Shown here: piece by piece, positions 1 to 9,773 of the stretch | Layout: every line of letters starts with the position of its first letter | Numbering within the stretch: the stretch's first letter is position 1 | DNA from: Spiroplasma poulsonii | Lineage (GTDB): Bacteria; Bacillota_I; Bacilli_A; Mycoplasmatales; Mycoplasmataceae | NCBI RefSeq assembly: GCF_009866525.1 | Contig: NZ_CM020866.1 | Location: 436,260-500,259 of the forward strand | DNA: 64,000 bases | Direction: 5' to 3' | Made by a program: the position numbers and the translations under genes | Notes under the pieces: model-generated | Seen by the model: only the letters and a program-made list of their open reading frames with translations | Databases searched by the model: none | Told to the model about the DNA's origin: nothing

Positions 1-8
1 TTTTATGC

Positions 9-14
9 TATAAT
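9..14 (+). promoter_or_regulatory. -10 box (TGCTATAAT) of first gene
   Basis: TATAAT preceded by TG with one base between, an extended -10 pattern. The start codon at 62 follows a GAGGTG ribosome binding site at 51-56. The -35 region lies outside the window. Confidence 0.6.
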
Positions 15-61
15 GTATATAGTAAAGTATGGGTAGAAGATAGGGTAAATGAGGTGTAGTA

Positions 62-1144
62 ATGAATAATGGCTTTTATATCTTACCAAATGAAGAAGGA
101 TATTTAGTGAAGTCACATGATACCAATAGTGAAATAGCGTTATTTAGAAGTCGCCGTGATGCTGAAGTGTTTATTAGTACACTAACGTTGTCACCATTAA
201 TTTCACCTGCAAATAATTATTCAGCAGTATCAGCAATCCCACAATATTCGACACCACCACAACAACAAGTTATTACTCCGTATCCTGCGGCTAGTGGTGC
301 TTCGCCACAAGTCTTTTTTATTCAACAACCAGCGCCAGCGCCATATCCGTATTATCCAATGATGCCGCCAATGCCACCAATGGGAATGAACACAGGAATG
401 TATCACGGCATATATCCTAACCATTGATCGCAAAATGGCTGTGGTGGTGGATGCACTTGTGGCCATGGGGGTTATTATGAACATTCAGAAGAAGATTACC
501 ATCGAAAAGATTCTACAGAAAAAAAGTATCAGGGCAGTAAAAGGGATGATGATTTAAGAAAGAATGCTGATGAAGATAATGATCGCCAACAAAGCGGTCG
601 TGTTTTTAATGCTGAAAATGTGGCTGTTTCAAATGTTACTGATATTAAATCAGAACCTCTACAAACAGCCCAAGTTGAACCAATAGCACCTGTTACTGTA
701 CAAGAACAATATAATAGTACACAACCAATTGGTACAAATGAATTGCCTTTAGAACAACAAGGAGCAGAGAGTGACCCATTAGGATCACAAGGATTTGGAC
801 AACAAGGAACATCTGGTGAGCAACAACAAAATCAAGCGGGAGCAGGAATGCCAGATTACTACGAACAAGCTTTTGTTGCAAACCCAGTTTATGTTAACCA
901 AGATGTATCACAACCGCAAGCGACAACGAAACCAACTGATTTAAATGATGATGATTTCTTTAGTTTTATTAATGATAATGATTTTAATCATAATTCAGAA
1001 ATGTCAAAGAAAGAAACAAAACGTTTAGCAAAAGAAGAATTAAAAGCGGCAAAATTGCAAGCAAAGTTAGAAAAACAAAGTCGTAAAAAATCAAATCGTG
1101 AAAATGTTAACGATATTGAAGACTTAAATCCGATTGTAAAATAA
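62..1144 (+). CDS. Pro/Gln-rich hypothetical protein, DUF2188-like N-terminus
   Basis: A 360-aa protein when the TGA at 425-427 is read as Trp; both halves are in one frame. Residues about 1-40 (FYILPNEEGYLVKSHD...) resemble the small DUF2188-type fold, by eye only. Residues about 55-125 are rich in Pro, Gln, Tyr and Met. A Cys/Gly/His patch (CGGGCTCGHGG) follows, then a long acidic Gln-rich disordered stretch and a basic Lys-rich tail. There is no signal peptide or membrane segment. The GAGGTG site at 51-56 supports the ATG start. A strong hairpin ends the unit, so it is probably monocistronic. Function unknown. Confidence 0.75.
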
Positions 1145-1188
1145 AAAGTAATTTAAATATTTTTGCAATGTTTCTTTTAACTAAGAAA

Positions 1189-1224
1189 ATATTAATAAAA
1201 ACCTTTCTAGGTTTTTATTAATAT
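1189..1224 (+). terminator. bidirectional hairpin terminator
   Basis: A perfect 15-bp inverted repeat (1189-1203 / 1210-1224) with a 6-base loop. The flanks (about 1168-1188 and 1225-1242) extend the pairing imperfectly. It lies just after the 360-aa gene. From here to the tRNA promoter I see nothing else. Confidence 0.75.
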
Positions 1225-1373
1225 CTAAAGTTAGGAGAAACATTTTTATATGGTTAAAAATTATATTAATTATTATTTAATTTAATTGTTTTTTACTGAT
1301 AGTTACTATAAATAATTAGATTAGGGTTCTAAAAATTATTTTCTTATTTTTTTAAAATATTTTGGGTTTATAG

Positions 1374-1403
1374 TTGTTTTTTAAATAAAATTAATGTTAT
1401 AAT
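1374..1403 (+). promoter_or_regulatory. promoter of tRNA-Ile/tRNA-Ala unit
   Basis: TTGTTT (1374-1379) and TATAAT (1398-1403) with an 18-base spacer, 13 bases before the first tRNA. It probably drives both tRNAs to the hairpin near 1650. Confidence 0.65.
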
Positions 1404-1415
1404 GATTTAGGTTTT

Positions 1416-1492
<77 letters not shown>

Positions 1493-1508
1493 TTTTTTAT
1501 CTAATTTT

Positions 1509-1584
1509 GGGCCCGTAGCTCAGCTGGGAGAGCACCTGCCTTGCACGCAGGGGGTCGACGGTTCGATCCCGTTCGGGTCCACCA
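1509..1584 (+). tRNA. tRNA-Ala (TGC)
   Basis: A 76-nt cloverleaf. The acceptor stem GGGCCCG pairs with CGGGTCC (one G-U), the anticodon TGC is at 1542-1544, and CCA is encoded. It is co-transcribed with the upstream tRNA-Ile. Confidence 0.97.
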
Positions 1585-1623
1585 TTTCAAATATATTTAA
1601 TTTAAACAGTAAACAATAAACAA

Positions 1624-1655
1624 AACATATCAAATTCCCATTGGTATGTTTTTTT
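1624..1655 (+). terminator. terminator of tRNA unit
   Basis: AACATATCAA pairs with TTGGTATGTT (one G-U) around a 7-base loop and is followed by a T tract. Confidence 0.85.
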
Positions 1656-1783
1656 AATTGTTTAGAAAAGATAATTGGTTAAGAAAATAGAATGCAATAA
1701 AAAAGCGATGATTATTAAAATTATTTTATTTATCATCAAATATAAATCCAAAGTTATTGCTTTAATTAATCTTGTTTTTTTGG

Positions 1784-1789
1784 TATAAT
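1784..1789 (+). promoter_or_regulatory. -10 box of the 309-aa gene
   Basis: TATAAT about 40 bases before the ATG at 1831. A second TATAAT-like string follows at once, so the exact start of transcription is unclear. Confidence 0.5.
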
Positions 1790-1830
1790 ATATATAATGT
1801 AGAAATAAAAAATATAATCAGGGGTGAAGT

Positions 1831-2760
1831 ATGTCAATTTTTGATAAAAATGAAAATGAAAGATATGCGTATTTTTTAACAAATTTTAAAGAAATTTTAT
1901 CTGATTGGTCAGTGATGGTCAATGACCAATTTATTAAAACATCGTTAGATAATTCGTCAACTAAATTATTTGGAATGAATGTTGATAAAGCAATTATTTT
2001 TTTTAATATTAATTTAGAAGTAAATAATACTTTACAAGAATTAGGAATTATAAAAGAAAGTTATAGTATTGATTTGATTAATGACTTGGAATTAGATTTA
2101 AATAAAAAATCAGTTCAAAAAAAAGATCAAAAAAATTATGATGTAATTTATAATCAAATTGATACCTTTTTTGTTGAAGATTCAGAACTATTAAAGTTTT
2201 GTGAGTATAGTTTAAATGTTGTTAATTTATCAACAGAAACAGATGGACCAACTATTAATGCTTTAAATAATTATAAGTCAATTGCTTTTAATAGTTTCCC
2301 AACTAAAATTTATGAATTGTTAGATTGATTTGGCATTGATGTTGTTGAGACAATTAGTAACAGTTGCAAGGTTAAACGTTTTGGTGTAAAAGAAAATCAT
2401 TTTGGTAGTAACAGAAAGTTAAGACGAAAACCGGGGTTTACATCAAAGCGCTCATTTGATAATGATAATGATGATGAAGAAAAAATTAATAAGGAATCAA
2501 TCTTTACGGAGTATTTTGCTAATAATGGTGATATTAATGCTAAGTTAACAGTATTAAATAAATTATTGCCGTTGTTAGAAGAAAAACGCACAGACATCAA
2601 AGAATTTAATCCTAAGTTAGAATATGATATTTTTAGTTTCTTACAACATACAAAATATCGTAATTCATTAACATACCAAGAAGATCCTGATGCAGAAAAA
2701 CGTTTAGACAAGGTTTTTAAGAAAGCTGTCTTATGTTTGTACTTATTAGATATTGGTTAA
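1831..2760 (+). CDS. conserved-looking hypothetical protein (309 aa)
   Basis: Open for 309 codons with TGA at 2326 read as Trp. A GGGGTG site at 1821-1826 supports the start. The protein is hydrophilic and Asn/Asp/Lys-rich, with no signal peptide, membrane segment or motif I recognise. An acidic run (DNDNDDEE) lies near residue 213, and the last 60 residues look helical. It is upstream of rplI-dnaB but separated by its own terminator, so it is probably transcribed alone. Function unknown. Confidence 0.75.
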
Positions 2761-2786
2761 AAACGAATAGTATCATTCGTTTTTTA
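2761..2786 (+). terminator. rho-independent terminator
   Basis: AAACGAAT pairs with ATTCGTTT around a 6-base loop, followed by a T run. It starts directly after the stop codon at 2758-2760. Confidence 0.85.
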
Positions 2787-2861
2787 TTATCCTTCTTAAA
2801 ATGATAAAAGAAGTATTTTTTTAAGATAGTTTTCCTATATAATTGATAATAGGTGATTATG

Positions 2862-3311
2862 ATGAAAGTTATTTTAATTAAAGATGTTAAGGGCAAAGGC
2901 AAAATTAATGATGTGATTGAAGTTTCAGATGGTTATGCGAAAAATTATTTAATTAAAGAAGGAATTGGGATTCCAACAACCCCAGCTAATTTAGCAAAAC
3001 TCAATGTTGTTCTATCCGAACAAGCAGCCCAAGCAGTAGCAAATAAAGCGACATTAGAAGAACTAAAGACAGCTTTAGAACAATTAACCTTAAATTTTAA
3101 ATTAAAAGTTCATGATAATAAAACTTTTGGTTCAATTTCATTAACCCAAATTGAATATCGTTTGGCAAAAGAATTTAATTTAAAAGTTGATAAAAAGAAA
3201 TTTCTTGATAATAATAATTTAACAAGTTTTGGGTTGCACTATTTAAAAATTAAATTAGCCCCTAATTTAATTGCAACTTTGAAGGTGATGATTGATAAAA
3301 AGGAGAGTTAG
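2862..3311 (+). CDS. rplI: 50S ribosomal protein L9
   Basis: A 149-aa protein of normal L9 length. The N-terminus MKVILIKDVKGKGK is the L9 RNA-binding signature, and a long helix links to the C-terminal domain as in the family. Two ATG codons (2859, 2862) lie behind AGGTGA (2851-2856); I chose 2862 because L9 normally starts MKV. The stop is 3 bases before dnaB, the usual rplI-dnaB pairing. Confidence 0.95.
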   Translation: MKVILIKDVKGKGKINDVIEVSDGYAKNYLIKEGIGIPTTPANLAKLNVVLSEQAAQAVANKATLEELKTALEQLTLNFKLKVHDNKTFGSISLTQIEYRLAKEFNLKVDKKKFLDNNNLTSFGLHYLKIKLAPNLIATLKVMIDKKES

Positions 3312-3314
3312 GTA

Positions 3315-4688
3315 ATGGATAACTTAAGTAAAAAAGAGTTAAATAAGATTAATGTTATTAATGATGCGGAAAAAAATGTTTTAGCAATTATTGCTCATTC
3401 AATTGCTGCTGCAGAAGAAGTGTTTTCAATTTTAACAGAAGAAGATTTTACCGTAATGAATTATAAAGTTATCTTTAAAGCCTTACAAGAACAGTTTTTG
3501 GCAAAAGTAGCCATTAACATTACGACATTAAGTAATTATATGTTAAAAAATAATATGTTAAATAAAATTGGGGGAATTGAATTTTTAACAGATTTATTTC
3601 AATCATATACAACTGATGCAAATTTAACAGAGTATTTAGATATTATTATTAAAAACACCACTTCACGCCGTTTAAAAGCGGTGCTTGAAAATATCCATCG
3701 TGAAATTGAAACTCATCAGCCAATTGATGAAGTTGTTAGCAAAGCCGAAAAAGAGATTTTGGATGTTAAAAAAGAACGAAAAGGAAATTTATTTAAAACA
3801 TCATTTGATGAAGTTGACAAAGTTTTACAAAAAATTGAATTGTTAGAAAATTCTGGTGAAATGTTAACAGGTAGTCCAAGTGGTTTTCGTGATTTAGACC
3901 GAATGACATCAGGTTTTCAAAAAGGGGATTTTATTATTCTAGCAGCACGACCATCAATGGGGAAAACGGCATTAGCTCTAAATTTTGCTGTTAAATCTGC
4001 AGCACAATCAAAAAAAGCTGTTGCGATTTTTTCAGTTGAAATGCCCGCAGAACAATTGATTCAACGGATGATTGGGAGTTATTCAACAGTGGATTCAGCA
4101 AAAGTTCGTACTGGAAAAGGTTTACAAACTCGTGATTGAGAAAATATTACAAAGGCTGCGGACTTTTTAAAACAAACCAAGTTATTTATTGATGATACAC
4201 CAGGATTAAAAGTTATTGAATTACAATCAAAACTTCGAAAACTGTGTCGTGAAAATGAAGTTGGATTAGTTGTTATTGATTATTTACAATTATTGAGTAC
4301 GGGAATGCATTTTAGTGATTCTCGTCAACAAGAGGTTTCAACTATTTCGCGCCAATTAAAAGCTTTAGCGCGGGAATTAGAAGTACCAATTATTTGTTTA
4401 TCTCAGCTATCACGGTCAGTTGAAAAACGAGAAGATAAACGTCCAATTATGTCAGACTTACGTGATTCAGGGGCAATTGAACAAGATGCTGATATTATCA
4501 TGTTTTTATTTCGTGAAGACTATTATGCAACCCATGATCCAAATAACTTAGATGCTCCATTGGAAACTGAAAAAGCACAGTTAATTTTATCGAAGCATCG
4601 GAATGGTCCAACTGGTAGTGTCGAATTATTATTTGTAAAAAAACATGGTTCATTTGCTGATTATGGTTTGCAAAATGTTAAAATTTAG
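3315..4688 (+). CDS. dnaB: replicative DNA helicase DnaB
   Basis: A 457-aa hexameric replication-fork helicase (called DnaC in Bacillus). The N-terminal DnaB domain spans about residues 10-110. The RecA-like C-terminal domain has Walker A RPSMGKTA near residue 215, Walker B VVIDYLQLL and the SQLSRSVE(K)R motif. TGA at 4137 is Trp. The start follows rplI by 3 bases with AGGAGAG upstream, so the two are translated from one transcript. Confidence 0.97.
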
Positions 4689-4755
4689 GTTAACATTTTA
4701 GTTAGTAGCAGAGATGCAATTATATTAAATAAACGCTTAGGAAAAGAGGTCTAAA

Positions 4756-5970
4756 ATGCGTAAATTATTATCACTTTTTACAGCAACAACTTTAATTACA
4801 ACATCAACAACGTCACTTGTTGCTTGTAATACAACACCGCAAGGAAATCCGGTGCCTGTTTTTGTATATAATGGGAATCAAAAATTTAGTTATGCGCCGA
4901 CTGTAACTGGAAAATCAGTTAATGGAATCGATAACGCTGCTGAATCAGGGAAAGATGAAACGGGAGCTCCTTATGAATATAGTTTACAAGGGGGAAGAAT
5001 GGGATTAATTAGTAATGTCGTTGTTCCATTTTTAACTGGAATAAATTTAACAAAAGACAATAGTAAGACAACTGGAAAAGGAGCAAATTGAACACCAGAA
5101 CAAATTGCTGCCGGATTAAAAGAACAAAAAGATAATATTATTGCAAATGCAAAAATTGATGGAACTGATCCTTTTGATAATGCAAAAAAAATTAATCAAA
5201 AAACCTTATGAGAAGAATTTTTTACTAATTATTCAACTAGTTATGATTCATATTATACCCAAGTTAGTTTAACGGCAAATGAAAACCCAACTGTTGTTGA
5301 TCCTAATAATCAAAATTTAGTAACAATGAGTGGTAATGCAGAAAAAACATCAAATAAAGATTGAGTGAAAGAACATACGTGAGGTAGTAAAAAAGGACCT
5401 TATACACCACCATCATTAAAAACTTTATCGTCAGTTGCGACAATTTTAGATTGATTAAATGATCCAAATAACAATTATAATAAAGGATTTGACCAGATTA
5501 ATGAGAACCGTGGTTATCAATCAGCTCGTTATTTTGCGATAACAATTCCAAATGTAACAATTCGGTTTGAATTCCAAGGCGAACATAAACGTTTTACTTT
5601 TTCAGCAACAATTGATAAATTAGTTGCTTACGCTAATTACTTGGTTTATAAAAATCCAAATAGTAGTACGGATAAACCAACATATGCTCATCAATGGTTT
5701 TTTCTTAGTTATGGTTTTTATGATTTTAGTAAATTAACAAATGATGATTATCATGACTATAATTTTAAGATTCCAGTTCCTAATATCGATCCAAGTTTTA
5801 GTATTGCATTAGGATATGTTAAAAAAGGTGACAAAGATGGAATTTTAACAGCTGATGAAGATAAAAAAGTTGATAAAAATGGACAATTTCCATCGTTATC
5901 ACCAGATTATGCTTTTCCTGATTTAAAATGAAAAATTAATGTTGATTCAATGACAGATCAATACAAGTAA
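4756..5970 (+). CDS. lipoprotein, function unknown
   Basis: 404 aa with several TGA(Trp) codons. The first 24 residues are a lipoprotein signal: a basic start (MRKLLSLF), a hydrophobic core and lipobox LVAC with Cys24, so the protein is probably lipid-anchored outside the membrane. The rest is hydrophilic, rich in Asn, Asp, Thr and Tyr. I see no known domain. An AAGAGG site lies at 4743-4748. The stop overlaps the ATG of rlmH (TAATG), suggesting coupled translation with that gene before it was broken. Confidence 0.85.
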
Positions 5971-6001
5971 TGGATATTAAAATTTTAACAGTTGGTTCAT
6001 T

Positions 6002-7068
6002 AGACTTCTTGCATTACTTGTTAAAAAATTGCAAATATTTGTAAAAAAGATACTAATAGAAAAATATAATTTTAATCAATTATGTTTTTTATTTAAAAAT
6101 TTAATATTTTTCCACAACGAAAAATTAATTTATTATTTAAATTATTTAATTTTAAATAAATATTTTATGTTAAATATAATAATTGTAAATTATAAATTGA
6201 GGCAATTAAATTAAATCTTAAACCAAATCTTTTTCTTCGATTACGATATTTTTCTGTAATAATTTTAAATTTTTTAAGAATAGCAAAAATATTTTCAATA
6301 ATAATTCTCATTTTTGAAACTAGTCTATTATATTGCTTTTGTTCTTTGTTTAAAGGGTTTTTCTTTGTTTTCTTTGTAGATATTAGAACATTATTGTGAT
6401 TTTTTTGTATTCCTTGATAACCACTATCAACTATTAATTTGGTATTTTTTAAAATTGGGATTTTTGATTCTTTAAATAAAGCATAATCATGTTTTTTTCC
6501 GAGCGAAAAACTTGTTGCAATAATTTTTTTGGTTTCTTGTTCGATAATTACTTGTGTTTTGATCGTGTGTTTTTTCTTTTTACCAGAATAAGATTGTTTT
6601 TGTCTTTTTTTGGGCGTTGGATTGGAGTTTCGGTAGCATCAATAATAATAGTTTTATCATTAAAATAATCATTTATTAGTGCTTTTTTACCAGCAAGTTG
6701 TTGAAAATCAGAGTTTTTAATTAAAATATCTTCAATTCACTTAATATTACGATAACAATTAGCCTCACTAATATCAAAACTTTTACCAAGATGAAAATAA
6801 GTCTGATATTCTCGTCAATATAATAAAGTCATCAATAATCTATTTTCTAATGATAATTTATTAGTTTTACTACCTTTTTTAAATTTTTCTATTTCAGCAA
6901 CTTTTAAAATATCTAACATTTTATTAAAAGTGGATTTTTTTATTCCTGTTAATCTTAACCATTCTCTATCATTAAGAGTATTAAATTTATTATTGTTCAT
7001 ATTTTTATGTCCTCATAAATTATATTTTATAATAATATTTTAATAAAAAAGGGTATCGCAAGAAGTCT
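6002..7068 (-). mobile_element. IS5-like element, copy 1
   Basis: A 1067-bp element in minus orientation. The ends are AGACTTCTTGC... inverted repeats (11 bp exact, about 14 of 16 overall). It is flanked by ATT duplications at 5999-6001 and 7069-7071. It interrupts rlmH after codon 10. Confidence 0.93.
6165..7000 (-). CDS. IS5-like transposase (orfA/orfB, -1 frameshift)
   Basis: orfA (7000 down to 6548) and orfB overlap. A run of seven A followed by G offers an A-AAA-AAA -1 slip that yields one protein of about 278 aa. A DDE triad is visible: IIIDATETP (Asp about 121), LIVDSGYQG and IIIENIF. TGA is Trp. This copy has Ser where the others read KKGGKTNK (KKGSKTNK). All expected parts are present, so it may be active. 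Confidence 0.88.
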
Positions 7069-7517
7069 ATTAGATAAAAGTTTCTTAATATCGGGTTGTG
7101 CTTTGTTTTTAGAGCGAATTAAACATTATGCTAAAATCGAAATCATTGAAATAAAAGAAATTGTCAATAAAAATGAACAAGTAGCAGTTAATGAACAAAC
7201 AGTATTAGTAATAAAAAAAGCTTTAGATTATCCCGATTATTATAAAGTATTATTAGCTCTGGATGGTAAATCATTAACAAGTGAAAAAATTGCTGCTTTA
7301 ATAGCAGATGTTAAGGATTTTAAAAAAGCAAAATTAATGTTTATTATTGGTGGTAGTCATGGTTTTAATTTAACAATCAATCCAAGGACAGGTTGCTTTT
7401 CAATTAAGCTTTGGAGCAATAACATTACCGCATCAATTATGTCGATTAATTTTACTAGAACAAATTTATCGGGGATTTAAAATTATTAATAATGAAGTTT
7501 ATCACAAATAAATTAAC

Positions 7518-7547
7518 AGTATAAAAGAGTTTTTTATACTTTTTTTA
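7518..7547 (+). terminator. terminator after rlmH
   Basis: AGTATAAAA (7518-7526) pairs with TTTTATACT (7532-7540), followed by a T run. It also overlaps the 3' end of the convergent gene. Confidence 0.7.
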
Positions 7548-7811
7548 TTTTTTTGATCTTTTTTTTGATTGAGCTGCTTGTGTCATCATTTCAATTTTTC
7601 GTTTTCGGGCTAATTCAGAAAGTCCAGTTGTGTTTTTTCTAATAATAGTTGGCGATAATATGGATTATTTTTTTTCGCTAATTTAACAATTTTAACACAA
7701 TCAGCAACAGTCATATTATTAACATCAATATAATTAGGGTCATTAGTTTTAAAAGCTTGTTTTCTTAACTGGTTATTCTTTTTTTGGGCATTTAATAAAA
7801 TTTTATACATT

Positions 7812-8878
7812 AGACTTCTTGCGATACCCTTTTTTATTAAAATATTATTATAAAATATAATTTATGAGGACATAAAAATATGAACAATAATAAATTTAAT
7901 ACTGTTAATGATAGAGAATGGTTAAGATTAACAGGAATAAAAAAATCCACTTTTAATAAAATGTTAGATATTTTAAAAGTTGCTGAAATAGAAAAATTTA
8001 AAAAAGGTGGTAAAACTAATAAATTATCATTAGAAAATAGATTATTGATGACTTTATTATATTGACGAGAATATCAGACTTATTTTAATCTTGGTAAAAG
8101 TTTTGATATTAGTGAGGCTAATTGTTATCGTAATATTAAGTGAATTGAAGATATTTTAATTAAAAACTCTGATTTTCAACAACTTGCTGGTAAAAAAGCA
8201 CTAATAAATGATTATTTTAATGATAAAACTATTATTATTGATGCTACCGAAACTCCAATCCAACGCCCAAAAAAAGACAAAAACAATCTTATTCTGGTAA
8301 AAAGAAAAAACACACGATCAAAACACAAGTAATTATCGAACAAGAAACCAAAAAAATTATTGCAACAAGTTTTTCGCTCGGAAAAAAACATGATTATGCT
8401 TTATTTAAAGAATCAAAAATCCCAATTTTAAAAAATACCAAATTAATAGTTGATAGTGGTTATCAAGGAATACAAAAAAATCACAATAATGTTCTAATAC
8501 CTACAAAGAAAACAAAGAAAAATCCTTTAAACAAAGAACAAAAGCAATATAATAGACTAGTTTCAAAAATGAGAATTATTATTGAAAATATTTTTGCTAT
8601 TCTTAAAAAATTTAAAATTATTACAGAAAAATATCGTAATCGAAGAAAAAGATTTGGTTTAAGATTTAATTTAATTGCCTCAATTTATAATTTACAATTA
8701 TTATATTTAACATAAAATATTTATTTAAAATTAAATAATTTAAATAATAAATTAATTTTTCGTTGTGGAAAAATATTAAATTTTTAAATAAAAAACATAA
8801 TTAATTAAAATTATATTTTTCTATTAGTATCTTTTTTACAAATATTTGCAATTTTTTAACAAGTAATGCAAGAAGTCT
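7812..8878 (+). mobile_element. IS5-like element, copy 2
   Basis: 1067 bp, plus orientation, same inverted ends as copy 1, with ATT duplications at 7809-7811 and 8879-8881. It lies 743 bp from copy 1 in opposite orientation, so recombination between them could invert the rlmH remnant. Confidence 0.93.
7880..8715 (+). CDS. IS5-like transposase (orfA/orfB, -1 frameshift)
   Basis: orfA is 7880-8332; orfB is read in the -1 frame to 8715. The slip site is seven A at 8269-8275 followed by G. The DDE residues seen in copy 1 are all present. It differs from other copies by NTVNDREW for NTLNDREW and YFNLGKSF for YFHLGKSF. Confidence 0.88.
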
Positions 8879-9261
8879 ATTGGATTATTTTTATCAATTA
8901 TTTTTTTCTTATCAAGTTTTGGTTTTTTCTTTGTTTTACGGTATACTTCATGGGCTCGTGATGTTTTACGTGCTAAATTATCAAGCTCAATTTTAACTAC
9001 TTGTGCTTTAAACTCTTGGATTTTTTCATAACTTAAATCATGTTCAACAATTTTTGACTTTTTTCATATGATAGTTTTATCATTCTTTTTGTTTGCCATT
9101 TTTCTCCCCACCCTTTGTTACTTTTATACAATAATAATTATAACGAGATTAAAAAAATATATAAAAGATAAGATAATATTTTTCTGTTACTGACGATTAT
9201 GAATGTGATAATAATTGCTAATTTTATCCCCTTTAAAATATTATTTTTTTTAAAAAAGTAC

Positions 9262-9290
9262 TTGCATTATTGGATGTTATCCAATAAAAT
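9262..9290 (+). promoter_or_regulatory. S10 operon promoter with palindromic operator-like site
   Basis: TTGCAT (9262-9267), a 17-base spacer, then TAAAAT (9285-9290). A perfect inverted repeat, TTATTGGAT / ATCCAATAA with 3 bases between (9267-9287), fills the spacer and overlaps both boxes, where a bound protein would block polymerase. A leader of roughly 100 bases follows, holding a smaller TGTAAA/TTTACA repeat (9355-9368). The 9100-9261 stretch holds only the divergent promoter. Confidence 0.55.
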
Positions 9291-9400
9291 AAATTAGTAT
9301 GTATATTTTGTGGAAACATCTTTTGTGGTCTATCTTTGATACACTGATAGGCGTTGTAAATGTTTACACAAAAAATATAAATAAATTAGGAGGAAAAGTA

Positions 9401-9709
9401 ATGGCTCAAACTAAAATGAGAATAAAATTAAAGGGTTATGATCACCGTGTGGTTGATCAATCAATTCAAAAAATCATTGAAGCAGCCCAAGCCGCAGGAG
9501 TAAAAGTTAAAGGACCAATTCCTTTACCAACTGATCGTGAAATCATTACTATTTTACGTGCAACTCATAAATACAAAGATTCAAGAGAACAATTTGAAAT
9601 GAGAACACATAAAAGAATTATTGATATCATTAATCCTGATGGTCCAAAAGTAATTGATACTCTAAAACGTGTTCAATTACCAAGTGGTGTTGAAATTGAA
9701 ATGAAATAA
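9401..9709 (+). CDS. rpsJ: 30S ribosomal protein S10
   Basis: 102 aa, normal length; first gene of the S10-spc-alpha cluster. S10 sits in the 30S head and, in other bacteria, also joins antitermination complexes with NusB. Family signatures are clear: [21 protein letters not shown] and [17 protein letters not shown] sits 7 bases before the ATG. The frame is open upstream to 9299, but the strong site and family length fix the start at 9401. Confidence 0.98.
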   Translation: MAQTKMRIKLKGYDHRVVDQSIQKIIEAAQAAGVKVKGPIPLPTDREIITILRATHKYKDSREQFEMRTHKRIIDIINPDGPKVIDTLKRVQLPSGVEIEMK

Positions 9710-9773
9710 ATAACCGTTCTTAAATTTAATTTATCAGCAAGATATACATGACGTATTTTCAAGGAGGAAAGAA

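Larger units (their letters stand above)
5970..7511 (+). pseudogene. rlmH: rlmH, split by IS and frameshifted
   Basis: RlmH methylates pseudouridine 1915 of 23S rRNA. The 5' part (5970-6001, MDIKILTVGS) and 3' part (7072-7511) rejoin in frame once the IS5-like copy and one ATT repeat are removed. The SAM-site glycines are visible (IIGGSHGF). A second lesion follows: after 7400 the conserved tail (LPHQL, then [12 protein letters not shown]) is in the next frame, as if one T were added in TTTT at 7397-7400. Two lesions make loss of function likely. A shorter protein from an internal start is possible but would lack the N-terminus and proper C-terminus. Confidence 0.88.
7545..9099 (-). pseudogene. 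hypothetical basic protein, split by IS and frameshifted
   Basis: The 5' part (9099 down to 8882) encodes MANKKNDKTIIW... and the 3' part (7808 down) MYKILLNAQKKNN...; they rejoin in frame after removing IS copy 2 and one ATT repeat. After ...NNPYYRQ, near 7655, the frame must shift by -1 to continue into a plausible tail (TGLSELARKRKIEMMTQ) ending at 7545. Lys-rich, about 170 aa when restored, with no known domain. A GGAGAAAA site precedes the ATG and TATAAT lies near 9137-9142 on this strand. Confidence 0.65.

Noticed and set aside
425-427. TGA triplets as stop codons, which would make many short genes
   Set aside because: Conserved Trp positions in SecY, S8, S14, GuaA and others fall on TGA and give normal-length proteins, so code 4 applies.
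230-484. 84-aa minus-strand ORF over the first gene
   Set aside because: Shadow of the Pro/Gln-rich gene; His/Trp/Arg-rich low-complexity translation and no ribosome site.
7069-7811. composite transposon formed by IS copies 1 and 2
   Set aside because: Each copy has its own ATT duplication and each flank rejoins its own broken gene, so the two were separate insertions.
9299-9400. rpsJ frame open upstream to 9299
   Set aside because: The strong AGGAGGAA site, the family start [13 protein letters not shown] and the promoter position fix the start at 9401.
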